Shown here: one piece after another, positions 1 to 11,045 of the stretch
Position numbering within the stretch: position 1 is the first letter of the stretch
Layout of the letters: the number at the start of each line of letters is the position of its first letter
Assembly (NCBI GenBank): GCA_037954325.1
Contig: JBBMNZ010000003.1
Coordinates: 24,866,392-24,930,391 of the forward strand
DNA: 64,000 nucleotides
Source of the DNA: Fistularia commersonii
Lineage: Eukaryota; Chordata; Actinopteri; Syngnathiformes; Fistulariidae
Direction of reading: 5' to 3'
Notes under the pieces: model-generated
Seen by the model: the letters and a program-made list of their open reading frames with translations, nothing else
Database searches by the model: none
What the model was told of the DNA's origin: nothing
Made by a program: the position numbers and the translations under genes

Positions 1-748
1 GCACCATGATATTACATTTCCTAGAGAATAAAAAAGTTGCAAGTGCATTTTTGTAATAATCTTCTCAAAATGTCATAACTTATTACATAATGCGACACAA
101 TTTATTACAAAATGCGGCTTTATTACAAAATGAAATGAAAAAGTTCTTACATTTTGGAAATTTATTACAAAATGTGGCTCAACAAGGTTGCTAGGAATGA
201 TGTGCACGTGGTTTGGGGTGCATTTTATGCAGAGCAGGTTTGGTGGGAATCACCTGTCGCCATAAATCCGTATTTTAAGTGGGTTTCCTGGTATTGTCTG
301 TTAAATACAGCTTTCTTTTTCTCACGGGGCTTTTTCCCCTTTTTTGCAAACTTTCCAAAGACGACTTTATTTTTCAGTCATTTTCCAGGCTTGTGGGGGT
401 TTAATATTAGCGCTGATGTTTCCCGTGACCGAGACGAACATCTTGACACGCTTCAAGAGGGAGTCACAGACGAACGTAACGGAGTGAACGGGGTAATTTT
501 TCAAAATAAAACATTGTTCGGACTCGGATAAAACGGAAATAATGTAAGTTATTTATTCTTTTTGTGCAGCTTTATACCAAACAACCCAGGGGAGAACAAG
601 ACGTCTGCTGAGCCCAGAAATGGAGATTTTTTTTTTCCTCTTTTTTTATTTCTCATCCGGCTATTTTGAATTCTGTCATCTTCTGCCGTGGAAATGGACA
701 GGTGGCCACCTGGAATGCAGGATTTTAAAAAAAATTAAAAAAAACTTT
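1..748. other. Unassigned AT-rich sequence
   Basis: No gene is supported. The first 180 bases carry a loose tandem motif (TTATTACAAAATG-like) repeated about four times with different endings. The open frame at 154-531 has no recognisable domain and runs over T-rich sequence, so it is treated as chance. Confidence 0.5.
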
Positions 749-850
749 CCTGTGCATCGTGTATTTGCAAGTGTATTTGCAGTCCCTATGTCCTCTATTG
801 TAAGTCGCTTTGGATAAAAGCGTCTGCCAAATGTAATGTAATGTAAAATA
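749..850 (-). repeat. Teleost dispersed repeat, copy 1 (GACGCTTTTATCC family)
   Basis: The reverse complement contains CAGACGCTTTTATCCAAAGC and then, in the same order, the sequence found at 32.53-32.64 kb on the plus strand. This includes GACATAGGGACTGCAAATAC and a CATTAC microsatellite at its head. About 100 bases align between the two copies. I recall this motif as very widespread in teleost genomes, but its class is uncertain. Confidence 0.75.
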
Positions 851-989
851 TAGATGGAGCCTTTAACAGCATTACATTCACACCCTGTTGCCTATTTTAT
901 ACTTATTTTTGTATATTTTGTCATTGTTGTTGTCACTTTTTATGTTCAAATCGCTGTTGTTGTTGTCGTCCATTTTCACCTTCACTGTC

Positions 990-1165
990 TTTTTTTTTGT
1001 TCTTTTCTCCCTATTTTTATCCTTGATGTTGTTGCTGTCTTTGTGGATGTCTTTTGAAATTTTCTAATTTTCTATTTATATTTATATTCATATTTATTGA
1101 CACCATGTCATGCTGTGACAAAAGAATTTCCACTATGGGGATCAATAACGTTTATTTTATCTTAA
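990..1165 (+). repeat. Non-LTR retrotransposon 3' end (GGGGATCAATAA family), copy 1
   Basis: The segment runs from TTGTGGATGTCTTTT through TGCTGTGACAAAAGAATTTC to GGGGATCAATAACG and then degenerates into TTTATCTTAACTTATC. The same ordered blocks recur at 15.9/16.4 kb, 21.54 kb and 61.0 kb. A conserved 3' end followed by a short pentamer-like tail is typical of LINE or LINE-mobilised 3' UTRs. The clade cannot be named from this part. Confidence 0.7.
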
Positions 1166-2087
1166 CTTATCTCTAAATTTAAGATCCCCGTCTCGGTGTA
1201 ATTGCTGGAACTAACTTTTTTTTTTTTTCTTCTTCTGACAACTTATATCAACTTTGTTGGCGAATAATCACCCTTCGCAATTAAACCGCCATTTCGAACA
1301 GGCTTTGCTTCATTTTTCTGCGTCTCCAAGAATTAGCGAGTGCGCGGAAATTACCACGATATATTTCATACTAATAAGTAATGTGGAGGAGTGAGAGGAA
1401 GCGTGACGACATGACAGGGAAAAGAAAAAGAAGAAAAAGAGGAGAAGGTGAAAGAACAGCTCCCTGTAGGCTTTTCTTCTTCTTCTTCATCTCTTTCCCC
1501 ATATGCTCTTCCCTTACGTTTGCTCCTCATTCGGAAAAAAATAAAATAAAATCAAACATCCCGACGGTATCTGCGACCCGCCTCGGATCAAGTGATGCGG
1601 CGAGCGGCGTCGGCGATTAATTTATCATTAAAAAAAAATAAAAATAAAAATAAAAAAAACACGTATTTGTATTAATCGGATGCGGCAGATGTTTCGGTTG
1701 ACGTTCGCGCTTTCCTCCCGCTATTGACGAAGCTGTGTGTGCGTACACGCACGTGTGTGTGTTAAATAATTAGACGGGGCGAGCATCTTCGGTATCCATC
1801 GGAGCCCGACGGCTACACGCCATTGGTGTATTTAGCAAAAAAAAAAAAAAAAAAAAAAGAAAAGGAAAAGAGGGGATGCGGGGTGGAGGAGGGGAGGAGG
1901 GGCCTCCACCATCTGGGCAAGGTTGTCAGGATTCAGCCGATGGATGATGGATTGCTTCATCCGGGCGCCTCGGAGGGTTGGAGGGAGCGAAGCTCTCATT
2001 ACCATCAAGGAACCCGAGTCTCCGACCCGCGGCGCCGTATCGATGTGACGTTGATCCGTAATCTGGTGATGATGGCGATGATGCACA

Positions 2088-2090
<3 letters not shown>
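1166..2090. other. Unassigned sequence, no gene seen
   Basis: Mixed unique sequence with poly-A tracts near 1630-1660 and 1836-1858. The open frames at 1381-1620 and 1823-2230 depend on the A-rich and CA-repeat tracts and have no domain signature. Confidence 0.5.

Positions 2091-2124
<34 letters not shown>
2091..2124 (+). repeat. (TG)17 microsatellite
   Basis: Uninterrupted TG dinucleotide run, one of the long pure dinucleotide arrays of the window. Confidence 0.95.
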
Positions 2125-2126
<2 letters not shown>

Positions 2127-2369
2127 GGGGAGGTCACAGGGCCTGGTTGCGCTACACGGAAATAGCTCGCAAAAAGAAAATAAATGCGCAAAAAACACTT
2201 AAGGTTGATTAAATCTGCTGGAGAGTTCAATATTTACTGAATATGGATTTGAACATGAGATTTGACGCTGATGACTTTTAGAGGGACACATCACCTCTGA
2301 AACTGGAGTGTGTGTGTGTGTGTGTGTAATTCAGTAACTCATAAATTGTTAAAGCTCCAGAAGTAGAAA

Positions 2370-2720
2370 CAATTTACTGCTATTATTATTATTGTTATTA
2401 TTTTTAATGTTACAATTTAATATTATTATCTAACTTCTCCTGTCAAGGTCCTTTAACGAAAATTTACTATTAATATTATTATTACTATTACTATTATTTA
2501 TAAACACAAGCATTCATAATTGTATTTATAAGCATCATTATTTATAAGAATATTTATCTATTTAAGTAATATATATATTTAAGGGGTTTCTCTCATTAAC
2601 CAGCTTCACTGGAGCCTCTACTGATGAAGTCATTATATAAAAAATAGGCAATAATAATAATAAGTCATAGTAATAATAATAATGATAATTATAATATATA
2701 ATATATAATAATAAGACCAT
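2370..2720. repeat. AT-rich (ATT/AAT)n low-complexity tract
   Basis: ATT/ATA trinucleotide runs broken by short unique pieces. No coding potential. Confidence 0.75.
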
Positions 2721-3013
2721 TTATGTTTGAGATGTTAAGATGACACTTTCTGTTTCACTGAATTTCATTGACACTTTTAGTCGTACCATTAACAAGCAGC
2801 TGTGACGGCTTATTTTAGCAGCCGCAGGCCGGGACGGCGCCGGCAGAAAGGAGAGATGCGACGCAACGGCGTTCTCACAACAACCAAAATCAGAAATAGT
2901 TCCCGCCCTGAGAGGAGGGTCCTCACCTGCAATGGGCGCTGAAAGACTGAAGGACGGAATAAAAGACATCAGATTGCGGAACGTCTTCAACATCTTTTGG
3001 CTTCTCCCTTCCG

Positions 3014-3735
3014 TCGCCACAGCGAATCAACTTTCTCCGTCTAACCCAGTTCTCAACATCTTCATCTCTGCAACCTCTAGTTCTGCCTCCCGTCTTTTGG
3101 TCAGTGTAACAGTTTCTAGTCCATACATCATCGCTGGTCTCACCACTGTCTTGTACACCTTTCCTTTTATTCTGGCCGAAAGTCTTCTATCACATAGCAC
3201 CCCTGACACTTTTCTCCACCCATTCCAGCCTGCTTGGACCGTCTCTTCACCTCTTTTCCACACTCTCCGTTGCTCTGGACTGTTGACCCCAAGTACTTGA
3301 AATCCTTCAACTTCTTGATCTCCACTCCCTGTAGCCTCACCGTTCCACCCGAGTTCCTCTCTTTCACACACATATATTCTATCTTGCTGTGACTAACTTT
3401 CATTCCTCTCCTTTCCAGAGCATACCTCCACCTCTCGAGACGTTCTTCTACCTGTTGTCTGCTCTCACTTCAGATCACAATGTCATCTGCAATCATCATG
3501 GTCCTTGGGGATTCCAGTCTAACCTCATCTGTCAGCCTGTCCATCACCATTGCAAACAAGAAGGGGGTCAGAGCTGATCCCTGATGGAGTCCCACCTCCA
3601 CCTTGAACTTCCCTGTTACCCCTACAGCACACTGTACCACTGTCCCACAGCAAGCATACATGTCCTGCACCAGTTTAACATACTTCTCTGCCACCCCAGA
3701 CTTCCTCATACAATAAGAGCACAGAAAATGCAATA
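3014..3735 (-). mobile_element. RTE-type LINE fragment, reverse transcriptase region (broken)
   Basis: Read on the minus strand, this encodes part of a non-LTR retrotransposon reverse transcriptase in three overlapping frames. In order it shows a segment with GLHQGSALTPFLFAMVMDRL and ADDIVI (fingers/palm; the usual YADD box reads IADD), then YLGSTVQSNGECGKEV, then GVLCDRRLSARIKGKVYKT and VVRPAMMYGLETV, ending in a motif like ELEVAEMKMLR. This order and wording are characteristic of the RTE-like LINEs abundant in teleosts. The frame breaks near 3170-3400, the catalytic-box change and truncation at both ends show a dead copy. The 5' endonuclease domain is absent. The plus-strand open frames here are shadows. 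Confidence 0.85.
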
Positions 3736-3739
3736 TTTT

Positions 3740-4950
3740 AAATCAGAATTGAATACTTTCTTCCAGGGGAGAGCAAATCTTAGGGCGACATGGGCAAAAA
3801 GGCTATGCTTAACCTGGACATGTCAATCACAAGTTCCACATCCAAGCATTCAATCTTAAAGAGGACTTTAACTGCTCAACTAACCTGCAGATTCAGTTTT
3901 GTGGACTCTGGGACGGAAATGGAGAACCTGGAGAGAACCACAAAACTTCTCTGCTGTGACGCAAAGTATAGGTGCTAGTAACATAATAAAATAAATCCAT
4001 CAAGAAGCTAAAGTACTTAGACTCCAAATCTCTTATCTATCAGAGTATACAATTAATACAAAATAATATAAGCAAATACTTTCCAAAAATAAAAAAAAAA
4101 TGGAAAATATACGGGCAAAACTGAAATAATCTATCTCCAAAAATGATGAAAAAAAAAAAATCTCAATTTTGCTCATTTTGCAGTAAAAGTTCAGTGCACC
4201 ATCCCATTCTTCTTTTTTCTTCACATTTCCTCTGTCTTTTTCTTCTCTTTTACATCCTTTCCCCCCGCAGTCCTGCAGGAAGCGGAGGAGCGCGTCCCTT
4301 CGGCGAGCGTTATTTAATTGTTAATGCTAACCGTGAGGTTATGTTACTTGTGTTCAGCGGTGGCCCCGCTCTCCTTGTTAACAAGAGTCCCACGATGCTT
4401 CTCTTTTTTCTTTTCTTTTTTTTTACGGTGCTGCATGATTCATCACCGCAGTCGGGGGTCATGAAATGTACGCGCTGCATTTTTGCAGCCGTGAAGAAGA
4501 AAAAAAAAAAAATGGAAAAAAAAAAACAAAAAAAAAAACATTTAAGATATCCGTCAGGAGAATACGGGAGCGGTTGACACCGCCGTCACCGGCACTCCGA
4601 CAACTCCCTTTGTGAAATTACATCATTCCCTTCTCCGGAGACGGCAGGAGGCCCAGGGTCGGCACTCCGGGAGGAGAAGACTCGTGCCTGCTTGGAGGCA
4701 GCCATCGTTTTTATCTACGACCGGCAAAGATCTGGTGTTCTCGAAGAACGTGGAGACGTTCTCGCCGTACCACGATCATGTATCCAAACACCTGCTTCGA
4801 CCTCGAAAAACAACATCCATGACCCTTCAGATCCGACGACTACGACGAAAAAAAAACAGCAAAGTTGTACGTCAACAGACGGGTGACCTTTGAACCCCAT
4901 CAGCATCACCATGGCAACAATTAAGATATTCCTTTGATGATAATTCAACA
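3740..4950. other. Unassigned sequence with A/T homopolymers
   Basis: No gene is supported. Several A8-A12 tracts occur (4090-4160, 4500-4540) and a T-rich tract near 4400. The sequence between 4560 and 4900 has mixed composition without a recognisable domain. Confidence 0.45.
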
Positions 4951-5231
4951 CGGCTTATCTAGAGACGGTTGGTTTATGAGGGCGATCTGGGTGCTGCACC
5001 AGAAAGCGCAGAAAAGGAAAGAGGGGATTTTTGAAATCCCATTCTGCTTTTACAGCAGTTCTGGGCGTCTTGGTTGAGTCTGAATGTAACGTCCAATCGG
5101 CATGCAGTACCGCTCTGTGGAGGACCGCCCCCTTTTGGGTGATTTTCAGGTTGAAATCGCCCCAAGATTTTGATTAGACTCTGCTTTTCAATGCATTTCA
5201 ATGCATTCCCTATGGGTTCCGGGAGGGCTGG

Positions 5232-5692
5232 TACCTCAGGGGAGGCAGGAGAGGTCGTGCCTCACCTGCCAAACTTGCAAAAAAAATGTAACATGAAAAA
5301 GGAATGAAATGGTTATATCTATCTGTGATTTACACTGGGAAGGAATTTTTCATTTAACTTGGCCAGTTTTAGATTGTTTTTTTTTTTTTTTATTCAGAAT
5401 TGCTTTATTTTCACATTTACTCTTCAAATACTGAGAAAAGACGTGTGGCGAGGCCGCCGGCTGTTGAGCCTTAACATAGATTGCACTGTGACAGGTTTTG
5501 ACCATATTGCTGTCTTTCTGTATGTCGCTATTAAAATGTTTAAAAACTTTTGCTCTTTGAGCCATATTTCCAATGTAGTGGTTTTTTGTCGACAACTGTA
5601 CAAAAACTGTCACTTGTTTCTTGTGCTAGGCGATCATAAAACGCTTGCAAAGAGCCACTAAGTGAGGCACGCAGTTCTCCTGCCTCAAGGTA
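5232..5692. mobile_element. Inverted-repeat element (MITE-like), about 460 bp
   Basis: The left end (5232-5268) and the reverse complement of the right end (5661-5692) share GAGGCAGGAG and CGTGCCTCAC in the same order, and both begin with TACCT. The arms are about 32-37 bases with a few differences. The interior is AT-rich and non-coding. TA is present at the outer edge of both arms, as expected for a TA-target element, but I cannot prove a duplication because TA may be part of the repeat. No second copy is seen in the window. Confidence 0.5.
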
Positions 5693-6164
5693 GGCGTGCC
5701 TCACCAGCTGTGAACCACAACACACGTCACTGGTTCGCACATACATGCTTTCATTATTCATCATGACGTCACTTTCTCAGGCTCGCGCATACAGGCAATG
5801 CTAAAAACCTCTTCTCAAATACAGAGATATCTCAAGGCAAACCGACAATTCTATGAACGACAGGTCAATGTCGAACAATCTTCGAAGTACCTTACTTGTA
5901 GCTTCTGCAGGTAAAGGGAACACTTTTTCGGGAAAATCCCAAAGGAGAAGAACTGATCAGGTTAGTCATCACTGCAAATTTTGATAATTTTGTCAGGAAC
6001 CGCCGCGCTTATCCTGCTGTCGGGGCCGCAGGGGTGAAGCTGCCATTCCAGCCGCCGTCAGGCGAGCGGCCAAATAACAACCAATCACCCTCTCACTCAG
6101 TTGTCCGATAGACACATGCCAAGTTAGGGACGGGTGCTGGATCGAAAAAAAAATTGACCGAAGA

Positions 6165-6357
6165 GAGGTTTGACAAAAATCTGCGCACCGAAAGTGCTCC
6201 AAAAATTATCATTTATTTTACATATAGTGGAAAAAAAAACACATTCTCGCATGATGTTTCGAGCTCTTCCTCAGATGCTTATTTGTGTCAACGCATCTAA
6301 AGAAGGGCCTACGTTTGCTGAGCGTAAAATTTGGTGTGCGGATTTTTTCCAAACCTC
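6165..6357. mobile_element. Short inverted-repeat element, 193 bp
   Basis: The ends are inverted copies. The left arm begins GAGGTTTGACAAAAATC and the right arm, reverse-complemented, begins GAGGTTTGGAAAAAATC; both continue into similar CGCACC / CGCACACC blocks. Arm length is about 30 bases. The interior is non-coding. This is a MITE-like or fold-back structure of unassigned superfamily. Confidence 0.55.
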
Positions 6358-6591
6358 TATTCAGATGGAGACACTCACTCATTTCCTCCGGGATTGATTG
6401 ATAAAGTGATTCTTTAACTCAAAAGTCTTGCCGACGCTCATTCACCCTCTCATTCACGCCTGTGCGCGCAAATATGAATACATGAATTTACAAATCCATT
6501 CATGCGTCTTAGATTTCGGTTTGAGTCCTGCGATCTCGATAAAGGAAAGCGTTTGCCGCCCGTATGGATCGACTCGTCAGCCTCTGCAGCG

Positions 6592-6631
6592 CACACACAC
6601 ACACACACACACACTCACACACACACACACC
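6592..6631 (+). repeat. (AC)n microsatellite with one TC interruption
   Basis: AC dinucleotide run interrupted once by a single ACTC step. Confidence 0.93.
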
Positions 6632-6639
6632 AGCAGGAG

Positions 6640-7425
6640 CTGCGGATTGAAGCACGCTCTTTCTGAATACAAGAACACCCGGCTGAAGATTTGACCGCCT
6701 GCAGGAAACCGATGGAGGCCACGGACCTCGCCGACGGTTCGAATTCACGTCGTTTTTATTTTTTACTCGCAACTTTCCACCCCTTTAGTCAGATTTAATA
6801 AATCCTCTCATGCAGATTTGATTGAAAGCGACCGAAAGCTGCCGGTTTGGTCGGGTCCGGTTTGGCCGTTGGCCTCTTTGTTGCCTTCCTTTTCAGCGCC
6901 GCCGAGCAGAGCTGCTCACAGTTCAACTAAAATAAAAAAAAAACAAAAAAAAAAACGGTGTTATTTGCTTTTTCGGATTTCACTTTCAAAACCGCCGACC
7001 CCCTGCTCGCCCTGCACCGGCTTCCACCTACTGGAAGTCATATTCATCTCTATTGATTGTTTTCTTTGGTGACCTTTTAGTGTCCATGTTTATGCAATCG
7101 GATGATCACAAATTCACAATTTGACCTAAAATGATTTTTAAAAATAGGAACCCTCCGGCGAGCAAAGCACTTAGATGTCTCTTTGTTCGTGATGCTTTAT
7201 TCTCAATATCTTTTTTTTTTTTTTTTTTTCGTGTTTGGGTGTTGGGACTTGTCACCCTGCAATGATTGAGAATAAATCTGTACCACATTTTGGCAAGGCA
7301 ATTAATATTTCACCGGGAGAGGTAGGGGTCTGTCAAAAACAGCACTGAATAATTAATCCTGAAAGCTAAGTGCTCACCGGGCGGACGAATGAGTGAGCGA
7401 GCGGCCAGAACATTGACCGTAGGAG

Positions 7426-7430
<5 letters not shown>
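6640..7430. other. Unassigned sequence with one CNE-like core
   Basis: No gene is seen. The part at 7262-7390 is free of simple repeats and carries two homeodomain-type cores (CAATTAATATT and ATAATTAATCC) in a balanced-composition context. It resembles a conserved non-coding element. This is an inference from composition only. Confidence 0.25.

Positions 7431-7461
<31 letters not shown>
7431..7461 (+). repeat. (GT)15 microsatellite
   Basis: Pure GT run. Confidence 0.95.
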
Positions 7462-7464
<3 letters not shown>

Positions 7465-8084
7465 ATTGGGGTATAATTCACACACTGAGTCACACAGGGG
7501 AGTCTTCTTCTGATTTAAATACTAAAAACCAAAGTACACAACACGCTTAGTGTAATCCAGTCCGCGCGATCTGAGGAGCCGTGGTGGCGCCTGGAGGTCT
7601 CGACGCCGCGGGAGAATCCAGCGAAACCATCGCTCGGGTTTTCTCTCTCAAGGCCAAACCAGAAGCAGAAGACGTTACAGGCAAACGTTAGCCCGGGTCA
7701 AAACCATCAACTTCGTTTGTGAACGTGAAAAGTGGTCTGTTTTTTCCTGCGTCTGGAGTTTGGGGTTTCGCTCAAATCAAATCGCCTCGGCTGAAATGAT
7801 AATTAAATCCGTTCTTCGGCGTGCTTTTTCCCCAGGACAAATTTACGAAATGCCAAAGAAGATGTTATCATAGCGATTAGACAGCCGGATGTTTCTTTTT
7901 GTTTTGGTTTTAATTTTATAAAATACAGCAGGACATGGGCACGAGCTATCAGTTTATCAGCAGATCGATCAAAAATCCATAAGAACTATACCACTGCACG
8001 GACATATCGCTGTCCAATCTTTAGCCCCGCCTCAACCGGCCTGCGCCTCCATCACCGGGATCAAGAACCAAACCAATGATTCAT
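7462..8084. other. Unassigned sequence, no gene seen
   Basis: Unique-looking sequence of mixed composition without a long open frame or recognisable repeat. Confidence 0.45.
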
Positions 8085-8250
8085 TCATTCATTCATTTAT
8101 TCATTCATCCGTAGCTCTTGTCCTGCAGTCGCGGCCTGCAGGGAGCACCTGGAGTCTTTCCCAGCTGTCATTGGGCCAGAAGCAGGACTCTCATTTGACT
8201 GGTCACCAATCAGTCACAGGACCTCCTAAAGTCATACAACTCTTGTGGAC

Positions 8251-8926
8251 ATCTTCTTGCCATGGCAGCTGGACTTGAATTTCTTCACTTGAAGACATTT
8301 CAGCTCTCAGAGAGGCTTCTTCAGTTTTAATGATCTGTAGGGTGTTTCCAAATATACATGCCATTGGGCTGACCAAGATTATGGTGGCTTGTTATGCACA
8401 TGGAAGAGTTGATCTGCAGAAAATAGATGTAAGGGGATTGTTATGCTAACGGGGGTGTCGTTCGTTGGGGACTATGGGGCAACTTTTATGGGATTACCTG
8501 GATTGGAACGTGAAGAGCTGAAACTAAACAAAGGCTTGAAACCAGTTGGAGCACAGGTGGAAGTTACTGCTTCTGGTGGTGGATCTTTCCTGGTTGTTTA
8601 GAAGGTGCAGAAGGTCCTGGTCCATGTGTGCAAACACGTCTTGGTATTGACAGGACATGTTTTACCTTCTCACGTTCCGATACCGGTAATCCCCAAAAAT
8701 TGCTCTTTTTTCCCCAACAAATGACGGCCCCACAAGCAAAACAACCCCCTTACACCTAGTTTATGTTCATTTACATAACAGGCTTCCATAACCTAGACCT
8801 GCCAAAAACCCTGGCAGGTTTACTGGGAAACTCCCCACAGATCATTCCAACTGAAGAAGCCTCTGAGAGGAGGGCTGAAACATCTTCCAGTGAAGAAAGT
8901 CAAGTCCTGTTTCCACAACAAGAAGT
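8251..8926. mobile_element. Fold-back repeat family, copy A (long palindrome)
   Basis: The left half (8251 to about 8515) and the right half (about 8660-8926) are inverted copies of each other over roughly 260 bases. The outer arm reads TCTTCTTGCCATGGCAGC inward. Further in, both halves carry GCTTCTTCAGTT, GGCTTGTTATG, GTCGTTCGTTGGGG-like and GATTACCTGGATTGGAACG-like blocks in mirrored order. The right half has an open frame (8763-8990) that is only the translation of this repeat. Other copies lie at 25.74, 28.91 and 44.65 kb. Its flanks are SINE sequence. Confidence 0.75.
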
Positions 8927-9170
8927 TTACCTGGATGACCGAGAACCCCCACAAATAAGAGTCAAACAACCATTCACACTCTCATTCTGATGACATAGAG
9001 ACTCTGCAAAAGCATACAACTTTCGCTCCTCATTCTCTTGTTCTACTCTTGTTCTACTCCTGCATGAACTCGGAGAACCTTGAAGAACCTCGAGCAGACA
9101 CGGGGTGAACTTGGAGGCTCCGCACAGAAAGGCGCTTGTCGGAGTCCAACCGGGGACCTCCTTGCTGTGG

Positions 9171-9180
9171 GGCGCATGCG
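9171..9180. promoter_or_regulatory. NRF1-like palindrome inside the SINE
   Basis: A perfect GCGCATGCGC palindrome lies where related SINE copies have a GCGACAGTGC-like block. It matches the NRF1 core (known motif), but binding is not shown. It arose by substitution in a repeat, so function is doubtful. Confidence 0.2.
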
Positions 9181-9454
9181 CTCACGCTGCCGCCAGCTAG
9201 GAATCAATGCCGGGTCATAATGAAAAACCTTGATGGAAGTCAATAACCTTCTGTTCCGAGGGGTCGAGAAAACCATATCCACCGAGCAACGTTAATGAGG
9301 CGCTCCGGTTTAACATCAGGCAGCCGCGCGGCTAACAAGCTAGGACGGCTCACGTTTTTTTATTGTTTACGCTGAGATCTGATTGGTCTTCTCCGGGAAT
9401 TAGTCGGCAAATGCAGGTATCGTAAGCGGAGAGCTGTAACAGGGCTGCCTCTGA

Positions 9455-9456
<2 letters not shown>

Positions 9457-9495
<39 letters not shown>
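9457..9495 (+). repeat. (GT)n microsatellite
   Basis: Pure GT run of about 19 units. Together with the AC run at 9641 it creates spurious open frames. Confidence 0.95.
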
Positions 9496-9496
<1 letters not shown>

Positions 9497-9640
9497 TTTT
9501 TTCACCGGAGGTGTAATGAGATGTCAAAACTCATTTTCAGAGAGCATTTTGGAAAGAGAGCAGGGTTTTTTTTATTTTTATATTTTTCTGCCCTCAAAGC
9601 ATCAAACTGTATTAATTATGTCTCTCTCAATCACATCCGT

Positions 9641-9674
9641 ACACACACACACACACACACACAAACACACACAC
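9641..9674 (+). repeat. (AC)n microsatellite
   Basis: AC run with one AAAC interruption near 9663. Confidence 0.93.
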
Positions 9675-10260
9675 CATCAGGCTATCAGATTGAAAACATC
9701 ATTTAACATAGTTTTGCATATATTCTGCTGATACACCAGAGTCAAGACCCGCATTATAAATGATTATGTGAAAAAGAGGTCGGGGGATCCAGAAGACGAC
9801 TTCCAGACTGAACTCCACTCTTGAGCAAGAGTCAAAACTACTACCTCGCGCTGGGGGGTCGGGGTGGGGAGGGCCGATCGAAACCTTCTTATTCGTCCAA
9901 GTGCGTCATCGGGTCCGCGACCGTCTTTGGGGGCAAAGGCGAAAAAATAAAACTAAAAAAACAAATATAATGCTGCTATTTTTAAATAAGTGGCTTAATT
10001 CCTGACAGTGCTGGAGCAGTCTGGGTTTGCCTTCCCGGGAGGTGGAACACAGAATAATTGTGAACATCAGGGCGAATTGCGGTCACCAAGGAGCAGGATC
10101 TCACCCTCCTCACTGGAAGTGAGCAGAAAAACATACATCCTGACATAAGATTTCGCTAGTGCCTCGTCCGACTAGATGGTTGCCATCCCTCGTGACCTCC
10201 TTCCTGGTGTGGGCCGCATTTGGCTCACAGAACACAGAGTAGTGACGTATCCCTGGGATG
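9675..10260. other. Unassigned sequence, no gene seen
   Basis: No recognisable repeat or coding signal. Confidence 0.4.
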
Positions 10261-10261
10261 T

Positions 10262-10560
10262 TGGTGTGTTAATTCATTCATGATCTATATCGCTCACCCT
10301 GCACTCACAGGGATGCGGGAGTCTATTCCAGCTGCTCATTGGCTGAGAGGCAAGGATTCACCCCGAATCCATCACAGGGCCAAATATTGAGACATACAAG
10401 TCTTGACCCTCTCATTCACATACCATATAAAGACATACAACCGGTTGCTTATGAAAAGCTGTACATCCATCGGGATGATTCCTCCTCGCACGTCTGGGCA
10501 ATTCGGGATCTCTGACGAACCTTCTCTGGTTTATCTTTTGCATTATTTATTCATTCATTC
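10262..10560 (-). mobile_element. SINE-like repeat fragment
   Basis: The plus strand shows ATTCATTCATGATCTATATC, GCTGCTCATTGGCTGAGAGG, ACCCTCTCATTCACA and GGGCAATTCGGGATCTCTGA. These are the ordered blocks of the minus-strand form of the SINE at 8.1-9.2 kb. The tRNA-like head is missing or too diverged. Confidence 0.6.
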
Positions 10561-10689
10561 ATGTGCTGTATTGCTTACCTTTTCCCAGTGGGGAGTTAAC
10601 ATTGCAAGCCTGTCTCTTACACCAGGAGGAATGAACAATGTACTTGATTACTTCTAACCTTTAAATCAATCCCCCTGCTTTCCACATGT

Positions 10690-11045
10690 AAACATCTCCA
10701 GCGCGTCAACGGCAAACTTACATTTGATGCCACTATGAGCCTTTCATTGGCTCGTTGGCCACGTGACTCTTTGAGACATTCATTATTCATAAAGTATGGA
10801 AATGCCGTGAGGTGACAGATGAGCCTAGGATTAAATAATAATTCTTATCCTACTGTGAAAATAAATCAGTCAGTAATGTTTGTATATGTATATAAACATG
10901 ACTTCATGTCATGATAAAATGCCCTTATGGTCATGAAAAAAATCCTATATTTTAATGCAATTATAGCTGAATGGCAGACGCCCCCGTGCTTTAATTATGT
11001 ATCACTTCCTCGAGTACATCACGCAAGGATCGCGGGTATTTCACA
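10690..11045. promoter_or_regulatory. Candidate conserved non-coding element
   Basis: Repeat-free segment with a CACGTG E-box (10760-10765), CATTATTCATAAAG, ATGACTTCATGTCATGA (an imperfect palindrome near 10900) and TTTAATTATGTATCAC. Dense homeodomain-like cores without simple repeats are typical of developmental CNEs. No alignment is available to me, so this is an inference. Confidence 0.25.

Larger units (their letters stand above)
8085..9235 (-). mobile_element. tRNA-like SINE copy, split by a fold-back element
   Basis: On the minus strand the outer pieces (about 8960-9235, then 8085-8245) read as the common acanthomorph SINE-like repeat. The tRNA-related head (GGTTAGCAC-type; here degenerate, with GGGGACCTCCTTGCTGTGGGG on the plus strand) lies at the right. 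The middle with ACCATTCACACTCTCATTC is next. The tail, with AGCTGTCATTGGGCCAGAAG and an ATTC-rich end, lies at the left. The two pieces are in order and are separated by the element at 8251-8926, so that element inserted after the SINE. Divergence is high. Confidence 0.65.

Noticed and set aside
2932..3300. 122-codon plus-strand frame
   Set aside because: Shadow of the minus-strand RTE LINE fragment.
6725..6750. tRNA B-box-like GGTTCGAATTC
   Set aside because: No A box or acceptor stem at the right distance upstream.
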